From: Streptomyces luteolus
GTDB taxonomy: Bacteria; Actinomycetota; Actinomycetes; Streptomycetales; Streptomycetaceae
NCBI RefSeq assembly: GCF_029968015.1
Contig: NZ_JASCIS010000009.1
Span: forward strand, 124,001 to 188,000
Reading direction: 5' to 3'
DNA length: 64,000 bases
Below are positions 15,613 to 25,892 of this stretch, in pieces. The notes beneath the pieces are model-generated. The model ran no database searches and had not been told where the DNA came from. It saw only the letters and a list, made by a program, of their open reading frames with translations. Each line of letters opens with the position of its first letter. Position 1 is the stretch's first letter. The translations under genes and the position numbers were made by a program.

Positions 15613-17001
15613 TCAGTGCATGTCGGCGAGGGCGCGGCGGGCGGTCTGCCGGTCGGTGGCGAGGACGCTGCGGACCTCGTGCGCGGCGCTCAGGCCGGAG
15701 GAGACGGCCGTCTCGGTGTAGAGCGTGCCGAGGTAGTCACCGGCCAGGAACACCCGGCCGCCGCGGCGGGTGAGCGCGGGCTGCAGCCTGGCGCGGCCGG
15801 GGAAGCAGTACGGGGCACCGGTCGGGAAGCGCTGCACCTCGGCCTCGACGACGTTCTCGGCGAAGCCGGGAAGGACCTGGTCGAGGTCGTCGAGGTAGAT
15901 GCGCCGGATCGTGTCGTCGTCGTGGTCGAGCAGGTCACGGGCGAGGGAGCCGGGGGAGAAGGTCATCAGGCTGCTGCCGGGCTGCCGTTCGCGTTCGTGC
16001 CCGCGGACGATGTTGGACATGTTGAGCGCCACGTTGAAGGAGCGCTTCGGGGTGGCGATGGCGTACGCGTCGTCCCACTGCTGCCGCCCCGTCTCGTCGG
16101 AGAGGAACGCGGCGCTGACGTACGGCCCGTAGACCACCTTCGCCAGGGCCTCGCGGACGTCCGGGTCCAGGTCGACGGCGACGCGGTGCGCGACCGTCGC
16201 GGGGGTGGCCAGGACGACCGTCCGGGCTTCCACCTCCTGCTCGACGCCGTCCTCGCGGTAGCGGACGACCACCGATCCTCGGGGGCCGTTCTTGTGCACG
16301 ATCTCGTCGACATGCGCGTCGAGCCGTACGTTCTCGCCGAGCGAGGCGGCGATGGACTCGGTCAGCGTGGCCGGGCCGCCGACGATGGACTGTGTGAGGC
16401 CGCCGCCGATGCCCCAGACCAGGCTGAAGTAGCCGACGCCCGCTCCGGCGGAGAGCTGGTCGATGTCGGCCGCGGACCGGGTGACGGTCGGCTCGAACAG
16501 GGCCTGGGTGTCGGCCGGGACGTCGCCGATGAAGTCCTTGAAGGAGCGGTCATTGAGGAAGTCGTAGACGCGCTGCTGGCGGGTGGCGGCGCTCTCGCCG
16601 GGGCGCTGCCCGACGATCCGGGCGTACCGCGCCACCTGCAGCGCGACCTTGGCGCCGGTCTTCACCATGCCGAGGCGGGCCTGAAGCGGCATCGGGATGC
16701 GGAACGGGTACGTCTCCACCCGGCCCTTGATGATCGTCTTGCCGTTCATCGAGAGACCGGACAGGGAACCCGGCACGTCGATCGCCTCGACGCCGGTGTT
16801 GTTCAGGAGCCAGCCGGTCGCGGAGCTGCCGCCCGCGTAGACGTGCCCGCCCCAGTTGAGGAAGTACCGGCCGCGCCGTTCGGAGCGGATGCGGCCGCCG
16901 ACCCGGCTCTCGGACTCCAGGAGCAGGGTGTCCCAGTGGCGCAGGCGCCACGCGGCGGAGAGGCCGGCGATGCCACCGCCGACGATGACCACGTCCTTCA
17001 T
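15613..17001 (-). CDS. FAD-dependent amine-oxidase/protoporphyrinogen-oxidase-like oxidoreductase
   Basis: 462 residues. The FAD-binding GxGxxG motif is at the N-terminus (VIVGGGIAGLSAAWRL, residues 4-19), then RVGGRIRS, the second flavin-binding block typical of the monoamine-oxidase fold. The C-terminus has VFLAGDYLGTLYTETAVSSG, which binds the flavin. The substrate is likely a small amine or amino acid, since the downstream genes handle pyruvate-like and aldehyde products. Start ATG 17001 was taken because the flavin motif begins a few residues later. It is first in the leftward cassette and shares a promoter region with the divergent GntR gene. Confidence 0.85.
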   Translation of the reverse strand: MKDVVIVGGGIAGLSAAWRLRHWDTLLLESESRVGGRIRSERRGRYFLNWGGHVYAGGSSATGWLLNNTGVEAIDVPGSLSGLSMNGKTIIKGRVETYPFRIPMPLQARLGMVKTGAKVALQVARYARIVGQRPGESAATRQQRVYDFLNDRSFKDFIGDVPADTQALFEPTVTRSAADIDQLSAGAGVGYFSLVWGIGGGLTQSIVGGPATLTESIAASLGENVRLDAHVDEIVHKNGPRGSVVVRYREDGVEQEVEARTVVLATPATVAHRVAVDLDPDVREALAKVVYGPYVSAAFLSDETGRQQWDDAYAIATPKRSFNVALNMSNIVRGHERERQPGSSLMTFSPGSLARDLLDHDDDTIRRIYLDDLDQVLPGFAENVVEAEVQRFPTGAPYCFPGRARLQPALTRRGGRVFLAGDYLGTLYTETAVSSGLSAAHEVRSVLATDRQTARRALADMH

Positions 17002-17085
17002 GGGTGTTCCTCTTTCTCGACGCCCGGGCCGCGATGCCCTGGGCCTCCACGCTCGGCCGCAGCTGCGACCACCCTCACGGTAAGA

Positions 17086-17102
17086 TGTGATCACAGATCA
17101 CA
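17086..17102. promoter_or_regulatory. GntR operator, copy 1
   Basis: TGTGATC-ACA-GATCACA, a perfect 7-bp inverted repeat with a 3-bp spacer, lies between the divergent FAD enzyme and the GntR gene. An identical pair of half-sites occurs upstream of the symporter. Confidence 0.85.
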
Positions 17103-17121
17103 CAATGGTTCGGAGGAATTC

Positions 17122-17190
17122 ATGGACAAGATTTCCGGAGGCGACCACCCGGTCACCCCCGAGGCCGCGCCTCCTATGATTCAGCCGTGA
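17122..17190 (+). CDS. 22-residue leader peptide overlapping the GntR gene
   Basis: ATG at 17122 with CGGAGG five to ten bases upstream opens a 22-codon frame (MDKISGGDHPVTPEAAPPMI, then QP). Its TGA overlaps the GTG of the GntR gene as GTGA. The ribosome site is far better than anything in front of the GntR gene, so translation of the regulator is probably coupled to this peptide. Alternatively it is simply a misplaced leader without function. Confidence 0.5.
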   Translation: MDKISGGDHPVTPEAAPPMIQP

Positions 17191-17855
17191 ACATGAAGCG
17201 CGTGGAACCCGCCCCGTCCATGGCCGACCGGGTGTACGCGGTGCTCCACGAGGCCATCACCAGCGGGCAGTTCCCCGCCGGCCACCGGCTGCGCATCCGC
17301 GACCTCGCGGCCGAGGTGGGCACCAGTGAGATGCCGGTGCGCGAGGCCATCCGGCGCCTGGAGGAGGCCGGCTTCGCCGAGCGCGTCCCGCACAAGGGCG
17401 CCGTGGTGAAGGGCCTCCAGCTCACCGAGCTCGCCCATGTCTACGACGTACGACGGCTCCTGGAGGTCGAGGCGGCCCGTACGGGCGCGCGACGCATGGG
17501 CGCCGAGCAGCTCGGGCGCATGCGCGAAGAGCTGCGGGAGCTGCGCCGGGCCGTCGACGAGAGGGACGTCAGCGGCTACCTGGACCGTGACGAGGCGCTG
17601 CTCTCGGTCCTGTACGAGGCCTCCGGCAACCCGGTGCTGCTCAGCACCATCAGCACGATGTGGCAGCACTGCCGCGCCTACAAGACGGTCGGCGCCCGCG
17701 CCTCCATCGACCAGGCGGGCGACGCGCTCTGGTACTACCAGGAGCGCCTGGTCGGGGCCGTCGAGGCGCGGGACGCGCAGGCGGCCGCCGCGCTGACGGA
17801 GGAGTCCCTCGTCAAGGCCACCGACCGGATCCGGGAGCAGTTGCGGGCTCTCTAG
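17187..17855 (+). CDS. GntR-family transcriptional regulator (FadR/FCD type)
   Basis: 222 residues. A winged helix occupies about residues 10-75 (LRIRDLAAEVGTSEMPVREAIRRL contains the recognition helix), and a helical FCD ligand-binding domain follows (about 85-215). FCD regulators usually bind organic acids or amino-acid-related ligands. The perfect palindrome 85 bp upstream and its twin before the symporter suggest it controls itself, the FAD-DapA-ALDH operon and the symporter. Start GTG 17187 or ATG 17193; there is no independent ribosome site. Followed by a double hairpin terminator. Confidence 0.92.
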   Translation: MNMKRVEPAPSMADRVYAVLHEAITSGQFPAGHRLRIRDLAAEVGTSEMPVREAIRRLEEAGFAERVPHKGAVVKGLQLTELAHVYDVRRLLEVEAARTGARRMGAEQLGRMREELRELRRAVDERDVSGYLDRDEALLSVLYEASGNPVLLSTISTMWQHCRAYKTVGARASIDQAGDALWYYQERLVGAVEARDAQAAAALTEESLVKATDRIREQLRAL

Positions 17856-17866
17856 TCGCAGGCGGA

Positions 17867-17942
17867 GGGGGTGCCCGACCTCCACCGGGCACCCCCTGGT
17901 GCGGGGCGGGACGGGCGGGGGGTCCACCGCCGGTCCCGCCCC
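17867..17942. terminator. Double hairpin terminator between convergent genes
   Basis: Two hairpins lie back to back: GGGGGTGCCCG / CGGGCACCCCC (17867-17896, 11-bp stem, 8-base loop) and GGGGCGGGAC / GTCCCGCCCC (17903-17942, 10-bp stem). They separate the GntR gene from the convergent symporter gene. Confidence 0.85.
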
Positions 17943-17951
17943 CGTTCCCTG

Positions 17952-19406
17952 TCAGGCCGTCGGCTCGGCCTCACGGGTCTTCTCCGGGCTCCGGGCCCAG
18001 AACTCCGCGCCGCTGATACCGAGTTGCTCCGGGTCGAAGGCGGGGTCGAGGCCCTCCCGGCGCTGCCGGTCGTAGTCCCGGATGACCTTGCGTACGACCG
18101 GGGTGAGGAGCAGTACGCAGCCCATGTTCAGCCAGCCGATGAGGCCGTAGCCGATGTCGCCGGCCGCCCACATCGTGTCGGCGCTGATCACCGTGCCGAC
18201 GAACGAGATACCCAGGGCGCCGGCCTTCAGGACGCCCTCCAGGAAGCGGCTGCGGCGCTCACCGAGCAGGAACACCAGGTTGGTCGAGGCGACGTAGAAG
18301 AAGAACACCTGGGACGTGAAGGCGAAGAGCAGCACCGCCACCGCGACGAACACCGAACCCCAGCCCGGCAGACCGGTGTCGATGGCCTCCTGCATGAAGT
18401 TCGGCCCCGCGACGGTGCCCGGGACGTTGTTGACGAGGAAGCCGCCGGCCGGATCCTTCACGTGGTACGCGCCGGTGATGACGATCATCAGGCCGCTCGC
18501 CATGCAGATCAGCAGGATGTCGATGTAGATGCTGAAGGCCTGGATGATGCCCTGCTTGCCCGGGTGCGACGCGCGGGCGGCGGCCGAGGCGAAGGTCCCC
18601 TCGCCGAGGCCGAGCGCCGAGGCGAACACCGCGCGGCGCACCCCCCACGCCACGGCGTAGCCGACCAGGCCGCCGAAGAGCGGGTCGGTGCCCATGGCGC
18701 TGGAGACGATGAGCCGGGCGGCCTCGGGCACCTGCTCCAGGTTCAGCGAGATCACGACCACCGCCGTCAGGACGTAGCCGAGCGACATGAACGGCACGAC
18801 GGCCTGCGCCACGTTCACGATGCGCCGGGTGCCGCCGAGGATGACGACGGCAAGGACGGCCGTGATGGCGAGGCCGGTCATCCACGGCTCCAGGCCGAAG
18901 GCCAACTGCGCGCTGGAGCCGATGTTGTTGGCCTGGATGCCGGGGAAGACGAAGCCATAGCCGATCAGCGTCACCACGGCCACGACCGCGGCGAGCGTCG
19001 GCGCCTTCAGGCCGTACTTGATGTAGTACGGCATGCCGCCGCGGTCCTCGCCCTGGATCCGCCGCTTGTACACCTGGGCCAGGACGGCCTCGGCGTAGGC
19101 GCAGGTGGAGCCGACGAGGGCGGTGATCGCCATCCACAGGATCGCGCCGGGTCCGCCGGCGGCCACGGCCGTGGCTACGCCCGCGATGCTGCCGACGCCG
19201 ACGCGGCTGGCGAGGGTCAGCGCGAGCGTCTGGAGCGAGGACAGCCCGCCGTCTCCGGACTTGCCTGCCTTGAGCTGCTTGATCATGTCCGGCAGGCGGC
19301 GGAACTGCACGCCCTTGGTGAGAAGGGTGAAGAAGACACCGATTCCCAAGGCGAAGTAGGCCATCGGGTCCCAGATCCACCCGCTGATGGTGGACAGCGT
19401 TTCCAT
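17952..19406 (-). CDS. Alanine/glycine:cation symporter (AGCS family)
   Basis: 484 residues, a multi-pass inner-membrane protein. It contains the AGCS signature region TRVGVGSIAGVATAVAAGGPGA (here with SRVGVGSIAGV) and GTDPLFGGLVGYAVAWGVRR, GEGTFASAAA. It takes up alanine, glycine or a related small amino acid with Na+. The start at 19406 has CTGGAG nine bases upstream; the 200 bp back to the operator hold an untranslated leader. It probably imports the substrate of the FAD-DapA-ALDH cassette, since it carries the same GntR operator. Confidence 0.94.
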   Translation of the reverse strand: METLSTISGWIWDPMAYFALGIGVFFTLLTKGVQFRRLPDMIKQLKAGKSGDGGLSSLQTLALTLASRVGVGSIAGVATAVAAGGPGAILWMAITALVGSTCAYAEAVLAQVYKRRIQGEDRGGMPYYIKYGLKAPTLAAVVAVVTLIGYGFVFPGIQANNIGSSAQLAFGLEPWMTGLAITAVLAVVILGGTRRIVNVAQAVVPFMSLGYVLTAVVVISLNLEQVPEAARLIVSSAMGTDPLFGGLVGYAVAWGVRRAVFASALGLGEGTFASAAARASHPGKQGIIQAFSIYIDILLICMASGLMIVITGAYHVKDPAGGFLVNNVPGTVAGPNFMQEAIDTGLPGWGSVFVAVAVLLFAFTSQVFFFYVASTNLVFLLGERRSRFLEGVLKAGALGISFVGTVISADTMWAAGDIGYGLIGWLNMGCVLLLTPVVRKVIRDYDRQRREGLDPAFDPEQLGISGAEFWARSPEKTREAEPTA

Positions 19407-19609
19407 GTCGAAGACTCCAGCGTTCTGGACGTCCGGGAGGCCGGGGTCGGCCTCGGGACGTCGGGCGCACCCCACCGGCCGGGGGAGAGCGGGGCCGGGG
19501 AACGTGCGCCCGCGGCGGTGCGCGTGGGGCGCGAGAAGACAGGCAGGGAGGGGATTCACATGCCTGGGGCAGCCGGTTGCTGCCGCTCGACTTCTGCGGA
19601 ACCCTAGGG

Positions 19610-19626
19610 TGTGATCTGTGATCACA
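19610..19626. promoter_or_regulatory. GntR operator, copy 2
   Basis: TGTGATC-TGT-GATCACA has the same perfect half-sites as the site at 17086-17102, with a complementary spacer. It lies 204 bp upstream of the symporter start. Confidence 0.85.
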
Positions 19627-19749
19627 CAAGGGTCGCGGCGGCGACGGACCGGTCACAGCCCGTGCTGGACGCGCCCTGACACAGCGGCACGAGCGCACCC
19701 CGATCCGTCGCCAATTCCCTTACCCGTACGGGTACTTGGGCCCCCGAGG

Positions 19750-20075
19750 TGCGACTCCACCAGAGCACACCCATGCCGCCCACGGCCTCCGTCGCCCCCG
19801 AAGAACTCGCCGCACTCGGCGTACGCGCTCTGAAGACGGCAGGGAGGAGCCGGGAGCCGCCCAAACCCTCGCCCACGCCGTCGTCGACGGGGAACGCGCG
19901 GGCAACCGGGCCGATCCCCGAGGGCTGGGCGGTGGGGCCGGACGGTGAGCCGACCACCGGCGCCTCGGCCGCGCCTGCGGCCGCGCCCTGCTCACGTTCG
20001 GCGGGCACCGCGGCGGCGGCGTGGCGCTGCGGCGGAGTTGCTCGAACTCGGCCGACCGCGTGAGGAGTTCGGGGC
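19750..20075 (+). pseudogene. Relic of an Ldh2/malate-dehydrogenase-family (YlbC-type) oxidoreductase
   Basis: An N-terminal block SVAPEELAALGVRALKTAG is followed, with a frame change, by EEPGAAQTLAHAVVDGERAG, a match to the family start. After an internal deletion of about 150 codons comes IPEGWAVGPDGEPTT, then LLTFGGHRGGGVAL in another frame, matching the family's nucleotide-binding LLPFGGHKGYGLALLVE region. At least two frameshifts and a large deletion make it dead. Ldh2-type enzymes include delta-1-pyrroline or piperideine carboxylate reductases, often found near hydroxyproline and D-amino-acid catabolic genes. Confidence 0.65.
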
Positions 20076-20134
20076 CGGGAGGGCATGGCTGAGTGCCGGC
20101 GCGCCGTAGCGGGCCGGCACTCGCGGGCGGGGCC

Positions 20135-20986
20135 CTAGCGAAGGACCACGGTCCGCCTTCCCTGCACGAACACCCGGCCCTCGCAGTGCCAGCGGACCGC
20201 GCGGGCAAGGGCCGCCGACTCGGCGTCGCGGCCGATCGCCGCGAGGTCCTCCGGGGTGTGGCTGTGGTCCACCGGGTTGACCTCCTGGGCGATGATCGGG
20301 CCCTCGTCGAGGTCGGCGGTCACGTAGTGCGCGGTGGCGCCGACGAGTTTGACGCCGCGGTCGTGCGCCTGGTGGTACGGCTTGGCGCCCTTGAAGCTCG
20401 GCAGGAACGAGTGGTGGATGTTGATCACCCGTCCGGCCAGGCGCCCGCACAGGTCGTCGGAGAGCACCTGCATATAGCGGGCCAGGACGAGCAGGTCGAC
20501 GTCGAACTCCTCGACCAGGGACAGGAGTTGGGCCTCAGCCCGGGGTTTGTCCGCCTTGCTGACCGGCACGTGGAAGAACGGGATACCGTGCCAGTCGACG
20601 AGCCCCTCGTGGTCGCGGTGGTTGGAGACGACCGCGACCACGTCGATGGGCAGATCCCCGCTGCGGGTGCGGAACAGCAGGTCGTTGAGGCAGTGGTCGT
20701 ACCTGGACACCATGATCAGGACACGGCGCCGGGTACTGACCGGCTCCAGGTTCCAGCGCATGGCGAGCGGAGCGGCCACGGCCTCGAAGTCCCGGCGCAG
20801 TTGCTCTGCCGTGGCGCCACCGCCGGGCGTGGAGAACCGCACCCGCATGTAGAAGTGGCCGTCGCGGCGGTCGCCGAACTGCTGGTTGTCGATGATGTCG
20901 CTGTCGTGCTCGACGAGGAACCGCGAGACGGCGTGGACGATGCCGGGCGACTCGGGGCAGTCGAGGGTGAGGACGTGTTCGGTCAT
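20135..20986 (-). CDS. purU: Formyltetrahydrofolate deformylase
   Basis: 283 residues. An N-terminal ACT domain (about 5-80, TLDCPESPGIVHAVSRFL) is joined to a formyltransferase-like domain with the active-site run INIHHSFLPSFKGAKPYHQA (Asn/His) and the Asp in TADLDEGPIIAQ. It hydrolyses 10-formyl-THF to formate and THF. As the last gene of the sarcosine operon, 31 bp after sdaA, it would release THF for the sarcosine oxidase when one-carbon units are in excess. Confidence 0.95.
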   Translation of the reverse strand: MTEHVLTLDCPESPGIVHAVSRFLVEHDSDIIDNQQFGDRRDGHFYMRVRFSTPGGGATAEQLRRDFEAVAAPLAMRWNLEPVSTRRRVLIMVSRYDHCLNDLLFRTRSGDLPIDVVAVVSNHRDHEGLVDWHGIPFFHVPVSKADKPRAEAQLLSLVEEFDVDLLVLARYMQVLSDDLCGRLAGRVINIHHSFLPSFKGAKPYHQAHDRGVKLVGATAHYVTADLDEGPIIAQEVNPVDHSHTPEDLAAIGRDAESAALARAVRWHCEGRVFVQGRRTVVLR

Positions 20987-20989
20987 GGC

Positions 20990-21025
20990 CTCAGCAATCT
21001 CGGGATTCTCGGGATTCTCAGCATT
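20990..21025. repeat. 9-bp tandem repeat x4 spanning the sdaA stop
   Basis: Units CTCAGCAAT, CTCGGGATT, CTCGGGATT and CTCAGCATT. The sdaA stop (21018-21020) lies in the last unit; the others fill the sdaA-purU gap on the minus strand. Confidence 0.9.
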
Positions 21026-22391
21026 CGATGACGTTGACGGCGAGGCCGCCGCGGGCGGTCTCCTTGTACTTGTCCTTCATGTCGCGGCCGGTGTCACGCA
21101 TGGTCTTGATGGCCTTGTCGAGGGTGACCTTGTGGGTGCCGTCCCCGGCGAGCGCGAGCCGGGCGGCGTTGATCGCCTTCACTGAGGCGACGGCGTTGCG
21201 CTCGATGCACGGGATCTGGACGAGCCCGCCGACCGGGTCGCAGGTCAGGCCGAGGTTGTGCTCGATGCCGACCTCGGCGGCGTTCTCGACCTGCGCGGGT
21301 GTCCCGCCGAGCACTTCGCAGAGCGCCCCGGCCGCCATGGCGCAGGCCGAGCCGACCTCGCCCTGGCAGCCGACCTCCGCGCCGGAGATGGAAGCGTTCT
21401 GCTTGAAGAGGATGCCGACGGCGGCCGCCGTGAGCAGGAAGCGGACCACGCCCTCGTCGTCCGCGCCGGGCACGAACCGTACGTAGTAGTGGAGGACGGC
21501 CGGGATGATCCCGGCCGCGCCGTTGGTCGGGGCGGTGACGATACGGCCGCCTGAGGCGTTCTCCTCGTTGACGGCCAGGGCGAACAGGTTCACCCAGTCC
21601 ACGACGTGCAGCGGGTCCCGCTCCCCGGAGTCCGCGCTCAACTCCTGGAAGAGGGCGGGCGCCCGCCGTGGCACGCGCAGGCCGCCCGGCAGGACGCCAG
21701 CACGCCGGCAGCCGCGGTCCACACAGTCCCGCATGACCGACCAGAGGTGCAGGAGCCCGGCCCGTGTCTCGTCCTCGCTCCGCCACGCTCCCTCGTTGGC
21801 GAGCATCACGTCGCTGATCGACAGTCCCTCGCGGGCGCAGAGTTCGAGCAGCTCGCCCGCTGTGCCGAAGGGGAACCGCACCCGGGTGGTGTCCTCCACG
21901 ACGCGGTCGGCGCCGGTGGCGGCCTCGTCGACGACGAAGCCGCCACCCACCGAGTAGTACGTCCTGGCGGCCAGCTCCCGGCCGTCCGCCGCCAGCGCCC
22001 GGAACGTCATGCCGTTGGGGTGCGCGGGCAGCGACTTGCGCCGGTGCAGGACCAGGTCCGCGTCGCTGTCGAACCGGACCCGGTGCTTGCCGCCGAGCAA
22101 CAGGTGCCCGTCGGACCGCACTTCGGCCACCCGGTCGTCGGACCGCTCGGTGTCCACGGTGGCCGGGTCCTCGCCCTCCAGGCCGAGCACGACCGCCTTG
22201 TCGGAGCCGTGCCCGTGCCCGGTGGCGCCGAGCGATCCGTACAACTCGGCCTGGACACGCGCCACTTGGGCCAGTCGCCCGTCGTCATCGAGCAGCCCGA
22301 CGAAGCGCCGGGCCGCCCGCATCGGCCCCACCGTGTGCGAGGAGGAGGGGCCGATGCCGACCGAGTACAGGTCGAACGCGCTGAGCGCCAT
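21018..22391 (-). CDS. sdaA: L-serine ammonia-lyase (single-chain, iron-sulfur type)
   Basis: 457 residues. The beta domain starts with [18 protein letters not shown] and the alpha domain contains [32 protein letters not shown] and [17 protein letters not shown], with Cys residues for the [4Fe-4S] cluster. It converts L-serine to pyruvate and ammonia, completing the route from sarcosine-derived glycine and serine. Its ATG overlaps the soxG stop by one base (TGATG). Confidence 0.96.
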   Translation of the reverse strand: MALSAFDLYSVGIGPSSSHTVGPMRAARRFVGLLDDDGRLAQVARVQAELYGSLGATGHGHGSDKAVVLGLEGEDPATVDTERSDDRVAEVRSDGHLLLGGKHRVRFDSDADLVLHRRKSLPAHPNGMTFRALAADGRELAARTYYSVGGGFVVDEAATGADRVVEDTTRVRFPFGTAGELLELCAREGLSISDVMLANEGAWRSEDETRAGLLHLWSVMRDCVDRGCRRAGVLPGGLRVPRRAPALFQELSADSGERDPLHVVDWVNLFALAVNEENASGGRIVTAPTNGAAGIIPAVLHYYVRFVPGADDEGVVRFLLTAAAVGILFKQNASISGAEVGCQGEVGSACAMAAGALCEVLGGTPAQVENAAEVGIEHNLGLTCDPVGGLVQIPCIERNAVASVKAINAARLALAGDGTHKVTLDKAIKTMRDTGRDMKDKYKETARGGLAVNVIEC

Positions 22392-23011
22392 CAGGTCACC
22401 TCGGGCCGCGCGTACTCGTCGATGGCGTCGAGCAGCCAGCGCGCGAGGTAGTCGGCGAACGAGGAACGCGGGAACAGCCGGTACGAGGGCGCCTCGTCGG
22501 TCTGCCAGAGGATCACCGGCACCGGCCCGACCTGCGTGGAGACGGCCCGGCCGGGGCCGAAGGCGCGCGGGTGCAGATCGAGCGCGCAGCCCTTCTCCAG
22601 GACCTCGCGGGCCACCGGGCCGGAGAGTTCGAGGATGGTCCGGTTGGCCGAGACGTCCACGACCGAGCCCGGGTCACCGCCGAGCGCCTCGGTCAACTCC
22701 GCTGTCAGGGAAGGGCTTTCGGCCTGGGAGACGACCAGCCACTCGTCGGGCCCGAGCCAGAGCACGGTGTGCGGACCGGCGGCCGCCGTCTCTCCGCAGT
22801 GGCGGGGGAGCGCCGCCGAAAGGGTCTTCTCGATCCGGGCGGCCGCGTCGGACGAGGGGTCGACGCGCAGGCTCACCATCGTGAGGAACGGCCACTCGGC
22901 GAGCGAGACGCCACGGGGGCCCGTGACGGTCGCCGCGCGGAGGCGCTCCTCCAGGTGCGCAAGGGGGCTGCGGCGCAGGGCCGCCGGTCCTGCGGTGGTC
23001 GGCTCAGCCAT
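22391..23011 (-). CDS. soxG: Sarcosine oxidase gamma subunit
   Basis: 206 residues, normal for SoxG. It is a structural subunit of heterotetrameric sarcosine oxidase, with the blocks [43 protein letters not shown] and [18 protein letters not shown] typical of the family. Start ATG 23011 overlaps the soxA 3' end by 8 bases. Confidence 0.95.
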   Translation of the reverse strand: MAEPTTAGPAALRRSPLAHLEERLRAATVTGPRGVSLAEWPFLTMVSLRVDPSSDAAARIEKTLSAALPRHCGETAAAGPHTVLWLGPDEWLVVSQAESPSLTAELTEALGGDPGSVVDVSANRTILELSGPVAREVLEKGCALDLHPRAFGPGRAVSTQVGPVPVILWQTDEAPSYRLFPRSSFADYLARWLLDAIDEYARPEVT

Positions 23012-25892
23012 CGCGCTTGGTCCCTTCGGGGTCGTAGAGGACGGAGTCGGAGACGAGGCAGGGCACGAGCGTGTCGCCGACCGGGGCGAGGACGGTCTCG
23101 CCGACGCGGTGGCGCCCGTCGGCCACGAGCGCGAGCGCGAAGGGCCTGCCGAGTGCCTCGCTGTGGTAGCTGGACGTGACATGGCCGAGCATCGGCACCG
23201 GACCTGCCTCGGGCGTCAACGGCACGCCCTGTGCGATGAGTTGGGCCCCTTCGGGCAGTCGCGTCGTACCGTCCGACGGCAGCAGGCCGACCAGGTGCTT
23301 GCGGTCCGTGCGTGCCGTGTCGGGGCGGACGAAGGAGCGGTTGCCGACGAAGTCCTTGCGCTTCGACACCACCCAGTCCATGCCCGCGTCCTGCGGGGTG
23401 ACCGTGCCGTCGGTGTCCTGGCCGACGATGATGAAGCCCTTCTCGGCCCGCAGCACGTGCATCGTCTCGGTGCCGTACGGAGTGATGTCGTACGGTCGGC
23501 CGACCGCGTCGACCTCCTCCCACACCGTGAGCCCGTACCAGGCGGAGACGTTGATCTCGAAGGCCAGCTCACCGGAGAACGAGATGCGGCAGATCCGCGC
23601 CGGGATGCCCGAGGCGAGCGTCGTCTCGCGGAAGGCCATGAACGGGAAGGCCTCGTTGGACACGTCGATGTCCGGGGCGAGTTGGGCGATCACCTCGCGG
23701 GACTTCGGGCCGACCACGGCGATCGTGGACCACTGCTCGGTCACCGAGGTGCAGTGCACGTCGAGCTCGGGCCACTCGGTCTGCAGCCACTCCTCCAGCC
23801 AGTCAAGGACGTTCGCGGCGCCGCCGGTCGTGGTCGTCATGAAGTAGCGGTTCTCGTCCAGGCGCAGGGTCACACCGTCGTCGAAGATCATGCCGTCCGG
23901 CTTGCACATCACGCCGTAGCGGGCCATGCCGGGCTTCAGCTTCTTGAAGGCGTTGGTGTAGACGCGGTTGAGGAACTCGCCCGCGTCCGCGCCCCAGATC
24001 TCGATCTTGCCGAGCGTGGAGGCGTCCATGAACGCCACACCCTCGCGGGCCGCGCGGCACTCGCGCGCCACGGCGCGGTCCATGTCCTCACCGGGCCTCG
24101 GGTAGTACCAGGGCCGCTTCCACTGGCCGACGTCCTCGAACTCCGCGCCGTTCGCCACGTGCCAGGAGTGGATGGACGTGCTGCGCTCAGGGTCGAACAG
24201 CTCGCCGCGCTCCCGGCCCGCGAGGGCGGCGAAGGCGACGGGCGTGTACGGGCCGCGGTAGGCGGTCGTGCCGATCTCGCCGGGCGAGGCACCCGCGCCG
24301 AGCGCCTCGGCGATCACGCCGATCGCGTTGACGCCGGAGGTCTTGCCCTGGTCGCCCGCCGTACCGAGCGAGGTGTAGCGCTTGACGTGCTCGACGCTGC
24401 GCATACCGGCGCCGGTGGAGCGCCACACGTCCGCGACCGTCACGTCCCGCTGGTGGTCGACGAAGTGCGTGTCCCACGTACCGGGATCGCCGCCGCCCGG
24501 CGCGGGCACCAGCCACACGGCCCGCGTCGGAGCCACGGCGGGCCGCACCGCGTCGGCCGGCGGCACCGGCACCGGGAACCCGGCGTCCGTGGCTGCGAGC
24601 GCACCCGCGCGGGCGCCCTCGACGAGGCAGCCGTCGAGCCCGTACGTGCCGCGCGCCGCGCCGACGACCCGCTGGTCCCGTACGACGGTGTCGGGCACGA
24701 ACGCGGCGAGCTCGTCGTCCCAGCGGAGCTTGCCCTGCCGCTGCGAGTGCAGGTGGACGACGGGGCTCCAGCCGCCCGAGACCGCGAGCAGATCGCAGTC
24801 CAACTCCTCTGCGGAACCGGTGAGTTGACCCTCGGCGTCGACCCCCTGGACGGTGACGCCGGTGAGCCGGTCCGTTCCCGCGGTGTCGACCACGGTGGTG
24901 CCGGTGAGGACCCGCACCCCGGTCGCCGACGCCGACTCGGCGGCCCGCGCGGACAGTTCGGGCCGGGCGTCCACGACGGCGGCGACGTCGACCCCGGCGG
25001 CGTGCAGATCGGCGACCGTGTCGTACGCGCTGTCGTTGGTGGTGGCGACCACGGCACGCGAACCCGCCGCCACCGCATAGCGGTTGAGGTACGTGCGCAC
25101 GGCACCGGCGAGCATCACGCCGGGCCGGTCGTTCCCCGCGAAGACGAGGGGACGCTCGTGGGCGCCGGTCGCGAGGACCACCTGCCGGGCCCGGATGTGC
25201 CAGAGCCGCTGCCGGGACACGCCCCGCGGCGCCTCGGGACCCAGGTGGTCGGTGCGCTTCTGCAACGCCAGGACGTAGTTGTCGTCGTAAGCGCCGAAGG
25301 CCGTGGTGCGGGGGAGGACGGTGACCTCGGGCGCCGCGTCCAGGGCCGCGCGGACATCGGCGACCCAGTCGAGCGCGGGCTGCGACGCGACCGTGTCGCC
25401 GCGCCCGGAGAGCAGCGAACCGCCCGGCTCGGCCTGGTCGTCGACGAGGATCACACGGGCCCCGGACTCGGCGGCAGCGGCGGCGGCCGCGAGACCGGCC
25501 GGGCCCGCGCCGACCACCAGGACGTCGGTGTGCACGTACTTCTTGTCGTACACCGAGGTGTCCGGCGTCGGGTCGAGCCGGCCCATACCGGAGAGCGTGG
25601 TGGCCGTGAGGCCCTCGTACAGCTCCACCGTCGTCGCGGGCAGCATGCCCTCGGAGCAGTGGCTCTCCACCTGGATCAGCGCGTTGGACTCCTCGACACC
25701 GGCGGAGACGATGCCGCGCGGACGGCCCCGGTACAGGGAGGGGGCGACGTTCACGACGCCGCCCGCCAGCATCGCCGAGGCGACGGTGTCACCGGCCAGA
25801 CCGGTCAACTCCCGCCCGTCCACGGTGAATCGGAGCACGGAGGCGCGGTCGATACGGCCGCCCCCGGGCAGCCGGTGTGCCTGCTCGGTCAT
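23004..25892 (-). CDS. soxA: Sarcosine oxidase alpha subunit
   Basis: 962 residues, full length. The N-terminus has a ferredoxin-like/NAD-binding part, then the Rossmann motif [20 protein letters not shown] (residues 144-163). The C-terminal third is a GcvT-like tetrahydrofolate-binding domain ([20 protein letters not shown] to the DYVTS-like end). The complex oxidises sarcosine to glycine, H2O2 and 5,10-methylene-THF. ATGA overlap with soxD shows tight translational coupling. Confidence 0.97.
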   Translation of the reverse strand: MTEQAHRLPGGGRIDRASVLRFTVDGRELTGLAGDTVASAMLAGGVVNVAPSLYRGRPRGIVSAGVEESNALIQVESHCSEGMLPATTVELYEGLTATTLSGMGRLDPTPDTSVYDKKYVHTDVLVVGAGPAGLAAAAAAAESGARVILVDDQAEPGGSLLSGRGDTVASQPALDWVADVRAALDAAPEVTVLPRTTAFGAYDDNYVLALQKRTDHLGPEAPRGVSRQRLWHIRARQVVLATGAHERPLVFAGNDRPGVMLAGAVRTYLNRYAVAAGSRAVVATTNDSAYDTVADLHAAGVDVAAVVDARPELSARAAESASATGVRVLTGTTVVDTAGTDRLTGVTVQGVDAEGQLTGSAEELDCDLLAVSGGWSPVVHLHSQRQGKLRWDDELAAFVPDTVVRDQRVVGAARGTYGLDGCLVEGARAGALAATDAGFPVPVPPADAVRPAVAPTRAVWLVPAPGGGDPGTWDTHFVDHQRDVTVADVWRSTGAGMRSVEHVKRYTSLGTAGDQGKTSGVNAIGVIAEALGAGASPGEIGTTAYRGPYTPVAFAALAGRERGELFDPERSTSIHSWHVANGAEFEDVGQWKRPWYYPRPGEDMDRAVARECRAAREGVAFMDASTLGKIEIWGADAGEFLNRVYTNAFKKLKPGMARYGVMCKPDGMIFDDGVTLRLDENRYFMTTTTGGAANVLDWLEEWLQTEWPELDVHCTSVTEQWSTIAVVGPKSREVIAQLAPDIDVSNEAFPFMAFRETTLASGIPARICRISFSGELAFEINVSAWYGLTVWEEVDAVGRPYDITPYGTETMHVLRAEKGFIIVGQDTDGTVTPQDAGMDWVVSKRKDFVGNRSFVRPDTARTDRKHLVGLLPSDGTTRLPEGAQLIAQGVPLTPEAGPVPMLGHVTSSYHSEALGRPFALALVADGRHRVGETVLAPVGDTLVPCLVSDSVLYDPEGTKRDG

